A DNA stretch of 64,000 nucleotides from Pleodorina starrii (Eukaryota > Chlorophyta > Chlorophyceae > Chlamydomonadales > Volvocaceae), in assembly GCA_030267565.1 (NCBI GenBank), contig BRXU01000006.1:3646001-3710000 (forward strand), in the 5' to 3' direction. The notes beneath the pieces are model-generated. The model ran no database searches, was not told the origin of the DNA, and saw only the letters and a program-made list of their open reading frames with translations. Made by a program: the position numbers and the translations under genes. Positions 36,601 through 47,723 of this stretch are shown piece by piece (the first letter of the stretch is position 1; every line of letters starts with the position of its first letter).

Positions 36601-39501
36601 TTCACGGCACTCTGGGCGCCACTCAGGGCGAGGGTGGTGGTGGCGATGTTGGTGCAGCTGCAGCTGGTGGTGGTGGTGGTGGTGGTGACGGTGAGGGCTG
36701 CAGCGCATTCAGTCGGAGCTTCGCCGTGGGGAACCCGGTGAGAGGGGGGGGGCGGGTGGAGATGGCGGGTCTGGTCTCGCGCTCGTTCCACGCCTCCCAT
36801 GAGACGCACCGAAAAGGGGGGTATAAAAGAGGATGGCCGGAGGGGGGGAGGGAGGGAGGGGGAAGGCGTGGGTGTGCTTGGAGGGTTTGGCGATGCGAGG
36901 CTTGCCGTTGGGGGGGCGGGCTGAGTCCTGCTGAGAGGGAGAGAAGGGGAGAGAGAGAGAATAGGGAGGTGGGAGGAAATCGCGGGAAGGGCAAGGGCTG
37001 CGGTGCGACTCCCCAAGTTATGAATACCCAACCCACCGAAGGAGGAGAGGTGCCGCGCTACACCGCTACCGGCCGACATGCCACCACACTGTGCTGCGGG
37101 TTGGGATGCGGCTGCTCCAAAGGCAGCCGCTATTCGAGGATAGCAGCAATCCACCATGCCGCTCAACATCACGCCCACACCCTGCTGTTGGGCTGCACTT
37201 TGTTTCGACAATGCGTCACCACCCACACTGTGCCGCACTGCCCCACACTGCGCCGCACTGCATTGCCCCGCACTGCACCGCACAGCCCTTTGAGCTGCGC
37301 AGAGCTCCGTGTAGTGCTGCTGCTGCTGTTGCTGCTACTGCCCCTGCTGCTGCTGCTGCTGCTGCTGCAGGCGCTGGGCAAGGCGCCGACGATGCTGGAG
37401 CAGCTCCTCGGCAAACCCGCCGAGCAGCCGGGGCCGCAGCAGGGGCCAGCGCCGCAGGGCGGCGGCGGCGGCATGGCGGCCGCATCGGCCCTCCACCTGA
37501 ACGCACTAAGGTTGAGGAATCCGGCCGCTGTCGCAGCGGGGGAAGGTGGAGGAGGAGGGGGCGGAGGAGGAGGAGGCTGTGCGGCGGGGGGGCCGGGGCC
37601 CGACCAAGGCGGCGGTAACGACCTGATCAACGGCCAGGTGGCGAATGGTGTTGGTAACGCCAACACCTCCTCCCGCGGCGTGACGCCCGTCGGCAGCTCC
37701 CTGGGGGAGAACGGGCAGCGGGCGCTGGCGGGGGAGATTGACGGCATGATTCGGCGCTTCGAGGTGCGGTCGTGCAGTACGCGATTTCCTTGGGGGAGGA
37801 GAAGCGCGGGATCCCTGGGAGCGAGGGGCTGCAGCCCAGAAGCACACGCTTTGGAAACGCGCTGCTGGCACCTGGTGTGTATGTCGGATGCCGCGTGCCC
37901 CCTTTCCCCCTCGCTGAAGTAGTGTTGTGTCCTGGGTTGCGGCACCTGTCACCCCGCTGCGGTGTCTTGTATGTCAATGCCCGCGCCTGACTCGCCGCAG
38001 TCCACTTTCCCGCTTCCTCCGCTTGCTCCCCTGACTGACTGACTGACTGACTGACTGGCGCAGGCTTCTTCGGCACAGCACAGTGGACAGAACTCGGGCC
38101 AGGGGTCGGCGCGTCACCGCGTGCTGGGCAGCGGCGGCTTTGGGGTCGTGTACAAGGGTAGGGATGACTGAATGAGGAGCGCCGCACTGCGCAGCGGCGG
38201 GCGTGCTGGCACACGGCTGCAATGCTCTCTCTTCGTGCCGCAATTCGTAGGAGCAGATAACGCATATGCGTGATTGCCGCCCCCCTCCCTGCTTTTAGAG
38301 GTGGTCTCAGAATGGCCCGGGCCCCAAACCCTCCTTTTTCCTTTTCCTTCCTGTGTTTGCTTCCTCTGCCTCCTGCCCCTCCCTCCCTCCCTCTCGTCTC
38401 CGCTGCGGTATCATTTTTTACCTCTCGCCCATCTCTGCTCTCAACCTCGCGCCCTCCTCCCTCTCCTCCTTCTGCCCCCCAGGGGAGTGGCGCGGTCTGC
38501 CGGTGGCTATCAAGGTGGTGCTCCTCCAAGACGGCGACTCGGCGACTCGGCGGGAGCGGCTGGTTCGGGAGGTGGCGCTGTCGGCCACATTGAGCCACCC
38601 AAATGTGGTGCCAACCTACCACTATACGTGAGAGCGTTACGTTTGTACTTGAGGAGCGTTACGTGGGTGTGCAATGCATGTGTTTGCGTTACATGTGTGA
38701 GAGCACTACACATGTGTATGCGTGACATGTGCGTATGTGTAGGTGCGTGTTACATTCTTGCATTCTGTCCTTTACGCGTGCAACTTACACCCCCGCCCCC
38801 GACCTGCACTGACGTAAGAGATGTGCCGTATGTACCACCGGCGGGCGTGATGCGCCTCCGCGCCCACATCCGTCCGCTGCCGGCCGTCGGCCATCCAGCC
38901 AGCCCAGCCAGCCCCGCATGCCCGGGCCACCGCTACCAACACAGGTTCCAACTCGCTGCCAGGCATTCCCTTGCTGCTTGCTGTTGCGGTTAAATGTGTC
39001 TACCGCCTGCTGCCACCACCGTCTGCTGCTGCCACCGCCTGCTGCTGCTGCCGATGCTGCACCCTGCTGCAGGGTCCAACCTGTGACGGCCGCGGGCGCT
39101 GGCGGCGGATCGTTCGGGATGCCGGGTGTACGGCACCGACCATCGAACCGGTGAGGCGACTTGGCTGGGCTGGGCTGGTCGGGGCTGGTCCGGGTGGGGT
39201 CTCGGGCCCATGGGCTGGAAGGATTGGAGAGCGGGGCGGGGCTTTGGAGGACGCGGGGCTCTGGCGTTGACCGCGGGGAGCGGGGAGGGCGCTTTCGCGC
39301 GAAGAGGCCTCTCGGGTAGAGGCAGGGGCCGGCCCGTTAAGGGGCATTGTTGTTCGTGTGGTCACGGGACACAGCCATCGACGCGCCTTGGAAGCTCACT
39401 GGGAAGGCCGACGTCGCGCCGCGTCGAGTCCTGGACGCGCCCGAAGGCGAGCTGCCTCCGTGGGACTTTCGGCAGCAGGGGACTTTGGTGGCAGGATGGG
39501 A

Positions 39502-39536
<35 letters not shown>

Positions 39537-42500
39537 GAATGAATGAATGCGTGAATGAGTGAGTCTCGGTTCGCCGCACCGCAGGCCCCCGCCCCGCGAC
39601 GCCGGCGCGGGCGCTGGCGCCGGCGCGCCCGCCGACGCGCTGCCGCCAATGGCGGCGGCGGCGGCGGCGGCCATGGCGGGCGATCTCGACGGCGGCGTGA
39701 TGGCTTACAAGCTGTCGATCTTCATGGCGTACTGCGACCGGGGGACGCTGCGAGACGCGCTGCGGGAGGGCGTGTTCCGCCGGCCCTGGCCACCGCCGCC
39801 GCCGCCGCAACAGCAACAGCAACAGCAGCAACAGCAGCAGCAACAGGCAACGCAGCCCGTTGTATCGGGGTCGGCGCCGCGCCAGCCGCGCCAGCGCGAC
39901 GGCGCCGGTGAGAACGCACCGGCGGCTGGGCTGGGCGGGACTGGCGACGGCGACGGCATCATCTGCAGCGGCGGCGGCGGCGACGATGACGACGACGCCG
40001 ACGCCGCCGACGCCGGCAGCGTCCTCATGCCGCTGCCCGGGGATCTCGGTGAGGCGCACCACTTGCAGCAGCCCCCAGCCAAGATCCTCTTGCCGCCGCA
40101 AGGAAACCGAGCGCCGATGCAGCGGCTGCTGCAGCGCGCGATGTTTGCGCCGCCGCCGACGGAGGCGCCGTGCGGCGAAGAGGCGGCGGCGGCGACGGCG
40201 GCAGCGGGCGCGGCGGCGGCGGAGGCGGGCAGTCCCCGGTCCCTGCGGGCGCCATTCTGCGGGTCGGGGCGAGTGGAGGGTCGGATGGAGACGTGGCAGG
40301 AGCTTCGCGCGGCTCCCAACCAGGTACCGTACCCTCCCAGGGCTCCCACCCACCCATCGTGTGTGAACTGCCGGCGGGGTTTTGGCGGGCTGGGTTTTAG
40401 GTTTTAGGGTTTGCTTCTTCACCGCGGCGGAGAGCTGCGCAGCTTGCGATTGCCCGTTTTGCAGTTGCCTAGCAGAACAGGCGGACACCGCGAGCAACAC
40501 GGCAGGGAAGGGCAGGACAGGGCAGGGCAGGGCGAGTCGTGTTGTGCTGTGTTTTGTTGTGTTGTGCCTTCCCGCCGCTCCTATCCCTCGCTCCCTCGCC
40601 CCTCCCCCACAGGCGCTTGCGCTGTTTGCCGCGCTCGACGTGGCACGCGGCTTGGAATACCTCCACTCCTGCAACATCGTACACGGCGACCTGTCCCTCC
40701 AGAACATATTGCTCACGACCACCGAGCCCTTCTTCCCCGACGCCGCCGTCGCCGCCGCTGCCGCCACCGTCGCCGCCACCGCCGCTGCCGCCACCGCCGC
40801 TGGTGGCTCCAACGGCGGCGGCGCTCTGCGCGGCGGTACCCAGACCGGCGCGATGTACAGTTTGCCGGAAGAGGCGCTCTGCGCCTCAGCCGGCTCGGCG
40901 GCGGCGGCGGCGGTGGACGCTGGCGGCGGCGCCGCCGCCGCCGAGGCAGCTCGCGCCGGCGGCACTGTCTCGCCATGCTGTTCCCCGACCGTCTCGGGGG
41001 CCAGTGGAACGCCGCCGGATGCTGCTGCAGTGGCGGCGTCGGCGTCGCGGGCGCCGTCGCCGTCGGCGGCGGCTGGCGGCTCGCGGGCCCAGAAGCCACC
41101 GCAGCAGCCGCAGCCCATCCAGAAGAGCCGGTCCGCAGCCGCAGCGGCTGCGGCTGCGGCGACGGCGCGGTCGTTGTACGGCGGCGCCGCCGCCGCCAGC
41201 AGCGGCGCCAGCGGCACCGGCGACGCGGGGCTGACGGAGGATACGGAGGTGATGGTTGCTACCGTCAGCACCTACACCCAGTCGGGGACGTTGGGACAGT
41301 TGTCTGGTTGTACGGAGGACGGGGGGCCCACGACGCCGGCGTTGTCGGGTCGGGTGCCGTCGATCGGCAGGCGGCTGGTGCTGGTGCAGCCGCTACTTGC
41401 GCAGGTGAGGAAGGGGGAGAGGGGGAGAGAGAGGATGCGAGAGTTACAATGAGGGACCACTAGGGTCCTGCGCTGGCGCATTCTGAGTCAACTCAGAACC
41501 TCAGGAGAGGGGGAGAGGGCTGTTGAAAGTGGACGTAAGCGTTGTTGCGGAGGGAAGGTGGTACCAATCGGTACCGGCGGCAGCCACAACACCGGGCACC
41601 GGAAAACAACCACCGAAGGTACTACCGGTAATCTAATCAAGCCCTTGTGTAGCAATAATTATGTAGGATAATCCGGATTGATGTGTCTGATTGGGAGAGG
41701 AGGGTTGCGGACTTGCGGAGTAGGTTTCCGGTTCGCGATCAAGGAAAGGGAAAGGGGGGGTAAGGAGAGGCCTTATCCGGGCGAGAGGCGCCAGGGAGGG
41801 CAGGAGGCTGGTCCCCAGCCCGCATCCTCACCGGCCTGTCTGTCGGAGCGTCCCGTGGGTCGCTCCCGGCGTACGGCATCCGACGGATCCTTGGCGGGGC
41901 GGCGCCGCGCGCCGGGCGTCGCGTTCCGATGCCGCAACCGCGCCCGCCGCAACCGCTACCGCTGACGCCGCTGCTTTGCTCTATATGTACGATGCACGCA
42001 TATGTACGGCGGCAGGTGTTCAAGATCAGCGACTTTGGGCTGAGTGTACGGCTGGAAGGCGACGAAACGCACCGGTCGGGTCTCCACCAGGTATGGTGCC
42101 GTACATTGCACGCGTGATTGAACCCCCCCTAGGCCTTGAGGAAAGGTTTTTTTGCGCCCGCCCACACATCCGCCCACACACCCGCCCACACACCCGTCTC
42201 ATCGCTGCGGTATATCTCCTCTACACCCGCCCTTTCATGTCCTGAACAGCACCCGGGGGGTCGCCGCTGCTGCCCCGCTATTGGGGCCGCTGGTGTTGTC
42301 GCCGCGGTCAGGAAAGGAAAGGGAAGGCTGGCGGCCAGGCCTCCTCCCCTGGTGCAGGAAAAGGACGAGCCCGAGCCCGAGCCCGAGCCCAAGCGGGAGC
42401 CATGTCCGGCTCACGGGTGGTGGCATGCGAAGAAGCCCACACGCACGCAGAAACCACATGCACGTACACACGCCCCGGCAAACTCGTCCCGGCAAACTCG

Positions 42501-44036
42501 TCCCGGCAAACTTGTCCCGGCAAACTCGTCCCGGCAGACTTGTCCCGGCAAACTTGTCCCGGCAAACACGTCCCGGCAAACACGTCCCGGCAAACACGTC
42601 CCGGCAAACTCGTCCCGGCAAACTTGTCCCGGCAAACACGTCCCGGCAAACTCGTCCCGGCAAACACGTCCCGGCAAACACGTCCCGGCAAACTCGTCCC
42701 GGCAAACTTGTCCCGGCAAACTCGTCCCGGCAAACTCGTCCTGGCAGACACGTCGTTCCACTCTGCACTCCCACGCAGGGCACTCCCTACTATACCGCCA
42801 CGGAGGTGCTGGTCTCGGGCAAGGTGTCGCCCGCCGCCGACATCTACTCGTACGGCGTGTGTCTGTGGTGCCTTGCGCACGGAGTGACGCTCTGGTGGGT
42901 CCAACAGCCGCACCCGCACCCACACCCGCTCATCTGTACTTCCCGCACCCCGCACCAGCACCCTGGGGTTATTGACACGAGAACTGCAGCAGAACACCCA
43001 CACCTGCTCATCTGTACTCCCCATACCCCACACCCACACCCGATCTCCTGTACTTGCCGCACCCCACACCCGCACCCGCACCCTGGGGGGGAATACATGA
43101 GAACTGCAGCAGAGGCACCTGGTGTGGTGTGGGTGGACGTGGGGGAAACGGGACTCTGCATTCCTCACCCCGGTGGGGGGAAGGGGAGGGCAGGCGGGAA
43201 GTGTGCGCCATATGGGGTGAGAGCGCAAGGTCACGTGTTGGCTGGGTCGGTTGGGGGGCCAACCCACCCACCCATTCACCCACTCCCATCCCCACCCACC
43301 CACTGAACCCCGTTGCGTCCAAGCCACCTTCATCTTTATTGAACCCCTCGCCCCTCCCCATCCATCCATCCGCCCCCAACCCACCAACCCCTCCCCCCCC
43401 TGCAGCCAGCTGCGCCACCTGCTGCCGCCCATCTTCACCCCCGTGGCTCCCACGTTGCTGAGCCACATCTCCCCCGAGCTGCACCCCGGACTGCGCAGTC
43501 TGATGCGGAGGTGCATGGCGGGGGAACCCGCGCGGCGGCCCTCCGCGGGGACACTAGTGGCGGAGCTGCATGTGCTGGTGCAGGTGGGGGTTATCTACGT
43601 ATAGGCCGGAGCCCGTAAACGGTATCAAAGCAGAAAAGTCCTTCCTGGGCAGTGGGGCTGGCGTGCAGGGCCTCTCGTGCAGTCCTGGCGCGAACACCGC
43701 AACGGCACAGCACCGGCACGGCACCCCTCGCCGCAACGACCTGTTCCCTTACGGCCTACACTCCCAACCCCTCTGCCTTCCTCCCTCGAGCCCCCGCACT
43801 CCTCCCACTGCCCCCCTCCCCCCTTTTGCTGGGTTCTGGGTCCATTCGCTAACGCCGTCTCCTTCTCCGCTGCGATTTTCTCTGTATACCCCCTTTTCTG
43901 GCCCCAGGCGGTGTGCGGCCAGGAGGTTGCGACGCTGCTGTTGGGAGCGGAGCGGCGAGAGCGCGACGCGGGACGCACCGTGGCCGCTTCGCTCATGCTG
44001 GACTCTGGGGGGCTGGCGGGGCACGGACTGGCGTGA
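30636..44036 (+). CDS. Receptor-like Ser/Thr kinase with large insertions in the kinase domain
   Basis: Predicted single-pass membrane kinase, 1,921 aa. Nineteen exons with agreeing phases: 30636-31061, 31404-32053, 32334-32417, 33198-33279, 33656-33934, 34301-34554, 34891-35161, 35282-35504, 35980-36737, 37371-37763, 38064-38157, 38483-38627, 39073-39150, 39585-40323, 40613-41404, 42016-42090, 42779-42894, 43406-43583, 43908-44036. The N-terminus has RRRR followed by a hydrophobic signal/anchor (about 15-37). The ectodomain (to about 785) has many N-glycosylation sequons and no fold I recognise. The membrane segment is about 788-813, followed by RRRRG. Kinase landmarks are GSGGFGVVYKG, VAIK, CDRGTLRDAL, YLHSCNIVHGDLSLQN, ISDFGLS, GTPYYTATEV and DIYSYGVCLW. 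The catalytic-loop Arg is Gly (HGD), and APE is replaced by TEV. Insertions of about 80, 190 and 230 residues (Ala/Gly/Gln-rich) split the domain. The ends of exons 1, 8 and 13 are the least certain junctions; exon 8's donor was chosen because it alone keeps phase into the membrane exon. Confidence 0.9.
32441..33000. repeat. 70-bp tandem repeat with two units carrying a 91-bp family A insertion
   Basis: Units begin GGCGAGAGCTAAGTACCGGT at 32441, 32511, 32581, 32651, 32721 and 32873. The first four are empty. The last two carry family A (32744-32834 and 32896-32986) between GGTACC and AACCCCGGGG, in place of ten bases, TGAAGGGGCG. The array lies in kinase intron 3. Confidence 0.9.
33372..33427 (+). 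repeat. Family A dispersed repeat, diverged
   Basis: ACACCACAGCGGAGGGACGG followed by GTCAGCGAACGGACCCGC in kinase intron 4. Confidence 0.6.
34599..34655. repeat. 11-bp tandem repeat
   Basis: Five units of GGTCATGCAAC at the start of kinase intron 6. Confidence 0.9.
39503..39558. repeat. ATTG / ATGA tetranucleotide repeat
   Basis: GATTGATTGATT grading into GAATGAATGAATG just upstream of the acceptor of kinase exon 14. Confidence 0.85.
42474..42757. repeat. 14-bp minisatellite in kinase intron 16
   Basis: About 20 units of CGTCCCGGCAAACT, with T/A and C/T variants at two positions, end about 20 bp before the acceptor of exon 17. Variants alternate without a simple higher-order period. Confidence 0.95.
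43589..43625 (+). repeat. Family B dispersed repeat
   Basis: TTATCTACGTATAGGCCGGA followed by GCCCGTAAACGG starts five bases after the donor of kinase exon 18. Confidence 0.65.
43828..43890 (-). repeat. Family A dispersed repeat, reverse orientation
   Basis: GCTGGGTTCTGGGTCCATTC through TCTCCGCTGCGATTTTCTCT, ending shortly before the acceptor of kinase exon 19. The same intron carries a family B copy at its other end. Confidence 0.8.
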
Positions 44037-47000
44037 GGAGGGGCATCTCGAGGGTTTTAGGGTTTTAGGGGTTTTAGGATCTCGAGGGTTTTAAGGTTTT
44101 AAGGTGTCCAGGCGCTGCAGGGCGTCGACAGAGGGCACAACTGGTGTCGGCACATCCGTTTTCGCGCGTCTGGACACATGGTGGCATAGACCTTTGCGTG
44201 CCGTGCGAGCGTGCGTGCTTGCTTGCCGCCTTTGGCTTGAGGCGGGGGTGGTGGGGATGGGTGGCAGGACGAGGCGTTGGTGAGCGCGTCGGCGGTGGTG
44301 GGATGGGCGATGGAGCGAGGAAAAGGCGGGGGGGCCGGTTTCGAGGTCTCATGGTCTCGCTCCCGCTCTCGCTCGTCTCTCAATACACGCAAAAAAAGGG
44401 TTCAGGTGGTGGTGGTGGTGGTGGTGGTGGTGGAGGGTAAGAGCATCTGCAGGCGTGTGTGCGCGTGACTTCGCGGTTGATGTTACCCCACTCCACACCT
44501 CCATCATCATTTTCATCGGCCCAGTCATCTGGGTCATCTGGATCATTTGGGTCATTTGGTCATTTGGGCTTTCGTTGGTGGGACCGCGAAACGTGCTTCC
44601 ACCCATACAGAGGCCTCTGAAACCTCTAAAACGTCCGCTTCATCAAGCCCCCTACCACCATCACCGCCATCACCGCCACATACACACACAACACGTATAA
44701 TGAATAGATCGCCTCATGCTGCCTTCCCCCCATGCATCCATGCAACAAGAAACGATTGTCCGGCGCATCAACGCCGCCGCCGCCACTGCTGCGGCTGCTG
44801 CTTGCTGCTGCTGCTCAAGATGATTATTATGATGGCCGATGATAATAATGGTGCTACTAGCTAGTAGCTGATTGTGTTGTGCTGCTGCTGCTGCTGCTGC
44901 TGCTGCTTCGGTAACTGGTTGCTGGTCCTGGCGCGAGTGGGTTCTAGCGTGGCCGGAAAGCGTCGATGGGTGAAGAGGAAGCTGCGGAGGGCGTCGCTGC
45001 CCATATCGCCGATAATTCATAATTGCTTTACGTGAGGGTGCAACGATAAACGCACACACACACACACACACGGACGACGGACCGGCGCAAGTAAAGTACG
45101 ACATACGTACCATACATTTTTGGGCCGCTGGCGCTCCAGACGGGCGGCCGGCTCCCTCAGTCGTACAACAACTCGTATGTTCGTACACCGGGGTTCTCCG
45201 GGAGGGCAGGACGGGGATGGGCGCGACAAGGGTTGTTCTTTGTCGTCACCCCTTCAGGTGGGGTGGGGTGGGGTGGTTGCGGAATGTCGGCTCGGCTCGG
45301 CTCGGCGTGTTGGCCATTGCGAGGCGGAAGGGCAGTACGACTGAACGCCGGAAGGTGCGGCGGCGAAGCGGCGGCGACGTCCGTTGCATTGCGCACCGGA
45401 CTGGTGCCGGAGCGTGTGTGTGCGTGTGTGTGTGCATGTGTGCGTGTGCGTGCGTGGTTTGAATCGGGTGCATATTGGGTATTCGCGGTCCGCGCAGAAA
45501 GTTGGAGTTGGGGAAGCAAGCAACCGTAGGCGGGCGAAGGGCCGGAGGCGGGAGGCAAGACCTTCTGGGCACACTTTGTTCGACTGCGTTCGATTGCATT
45601 TGTCGTACAGGACGTCTTCTTCGGTGTCGTCATCGTCATCACCATCATCATCGTCGTCGTTAACATCACCATATCATTAACATTAATATACCGGTACTAT
45701 TGCATGGGGCATCCGTCAAGAGGCCGGTGACGAAGCGTGGAGCCGGGGTGGCGGTGGTTGAGGCAGTTTATGGTGGCACCCAGGAAGAGTGGCCGCCGAC
45801 GGCTTTTTGGATCCCACCGGTGTTTTGTTTGAGCAAGCTTATGTAGCGAGTTATCGGCTATACGGTATATCTAAATGCGGTGCAATGGCTAAGATCGTCC
45901 GTAGTCAGTACGGCAGGGGGTTTGGAAGCGCGTCCATTCGATGATCCGGCTTGCGGCAGTCAGTATGCGGCACCTGCTGCTTTTTCCTGCGGCGTCTCAC
46001 CTCACTGTCGTACAGTCGTGCATCTGATGTGCGCGCTTCCAAAGAAAGGCTCGGCGGCCCGAGGCGTGGCGAGAGGCGTGGGACGGCCCAGGACGGTTGC
46101 GGCCCTTTGCTTTCAAGGCCCTCTTCACGTACCGTATACCAGGTACTGTGGCGGTAGCAAATGCATGCTGGGCATCCGTTTCAAGAGCCCGGTGTGGCAC
46201 CACAGCGCACCACGCATGCACGCACGTTTGTGTTTTGATGCGTGTGTGTTTATGTGTACCGGGTGTATGCGCGTATCAAGTATTTTGGCGGTCCGGGGTT
46301 TTGGTTGTGGTGCGTCTCGATCAAGTCCACCTGTCGTCGCTGCGTTCCGCTGTGTTTGCTGTACATTCCGTACAGGAGGAGCAAGAAATTGATGCCAATG
46401 CGCTTCGAAATCATTTTCAAAAAACGGTAGAATTGGTGGTGGTGGCGGTGGTGGTGGCGATTGGGATGTTTGCGTGGGCAACGGCAGTGAGAAGGGGGAG
46501 GGAAGAGGGCGAGACCGTCACTTCCCCGGGCGGCGACACGGTGTCCGCCCCACTGCGATACCTCTTCTCCAAGTCGGTCTCCCGGTTGTGTCGTGCTTCG
46601 GAAGCACCATCACTGTACCGTAACAACACTGTAACAACAACGACAACAACAACAGCAGTAGCCAGCAGTAGCAACAACAACGATTTCCGTCGGGTTACCT
46701 CCCTGCCTGAAGCGCGACCCCAGAGGGCAGGAAAGCGGGCTGCTGAACTGGAACGGACACCACATTCGCGCTTCCGTGTTGCCGCCGCGCTGCCTCCCGG
46801 ACGACAACGAACCAGCAATCAGCACGGGGTACCGTGCCTCACTCTCTAAGCCAAGCTCCCGACACACGCCCAGAGGAAAAAAGCACCCATTGTGCAACAT
46901 CCATCCGTGGCAAAGGGCCTTTCGCCGCCACCCGCATGACACGCACGAATGAAGAGACGCGCTCCTCCGAACGGTCCGGCACTGCTCAAGTCTTTAGTTA

Positions 47001-47723
47001 CTACGCGGTCGAGTGCCAGGTTGGGTGCACCAGGGGGGCTGCACCCAAACCAACAGCGCACGAACACCCCAGCCAGCTCGGAGGGCCTGGAGCCCACCAA
47101 GAACTGCTAACAACAACTAAAACTACCACCGTACTACCGTACTGCTGGCCCCGCCTGCCACTCTGCTCTCCATCTGCCCCCCTGCGCGCGCCCTCCCAAA
47201 TGAGTTCATCTCGCCCATGCATCATGCACCCCATCCTCCAATCTTTTGACGTATCCACATGTGGCCACATTTTACCCCATTTTACCCCTTATTTTGCGTG
47301 TATGAGAGAGCTCCTCCCACCCCACCCCAGGCAAACGCACACCTCGGCCACTGCAGGTGCCGCGCGCTGCTCACAGGGCCCGACGGTCGCGTGACAGCGA
47401 TAGTCGTACGGTGCAACGGCCAACTGCCAAAAACCAACGATTCGATGGTCAAGAGTGCCAGCGCTCCCCCCGGCGTGCTGCTAGCAGCTAGGTCAGTCCG
47501 TCCAAGCGTCCTCAACGTGCTAGCCGCCGCAGACTCAAGAGCTATACGCAAATGAAACCCCACACGCGCGCCAACACCCACCAAAATCCGTCCAGGATGC
47601 TTCCCTCCCCCCCATACCCTCTGCTGCCCAGGAGAACCAGCAGCTGCTGCAACAATGCAGAGGCAGCTGCTGCTGCTATTGCGGCGGCGGCTGCGGGCTG
47701 CAGCCAAGCGCTCCTCCTGCCCA
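44037..47723. other. Intergenic region between kinase and minus-strand SNARE
   Basis: Convergent intergenic DNA that should contain the 3' UTRs of both neighbours. It holds telomere-like GGGTTTTAGGG repeats (44050-44105), a GGT microsatellite (44404-44433), imperfect TCATTTGGG repeats (about 44526-44572), a (GCT)n run (44880-44907), a TCATCG/ATCATC run (about 45625-45665) and a CAACAA run (about 46630-46682). Several open frames of 100-250 codons exist, but none shows a recognisable domain or consistent splice pattern. Confidence 0.6.

Noticed and set aside
39337..41271. 644-codon minus-strand open frame
   Set aside because: It is the antisense shadow of GC-rich kinase exons 14 and 15; the plus strand has the kinase motifs and matching splice sites.
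46097..46849. 250-codon plus-strand open frame in the 44-47.7 kb gap
   Set aside because: No similarity recognised; much of it is repeat-derived (CAACAA run) and there is no supporting partner exon.
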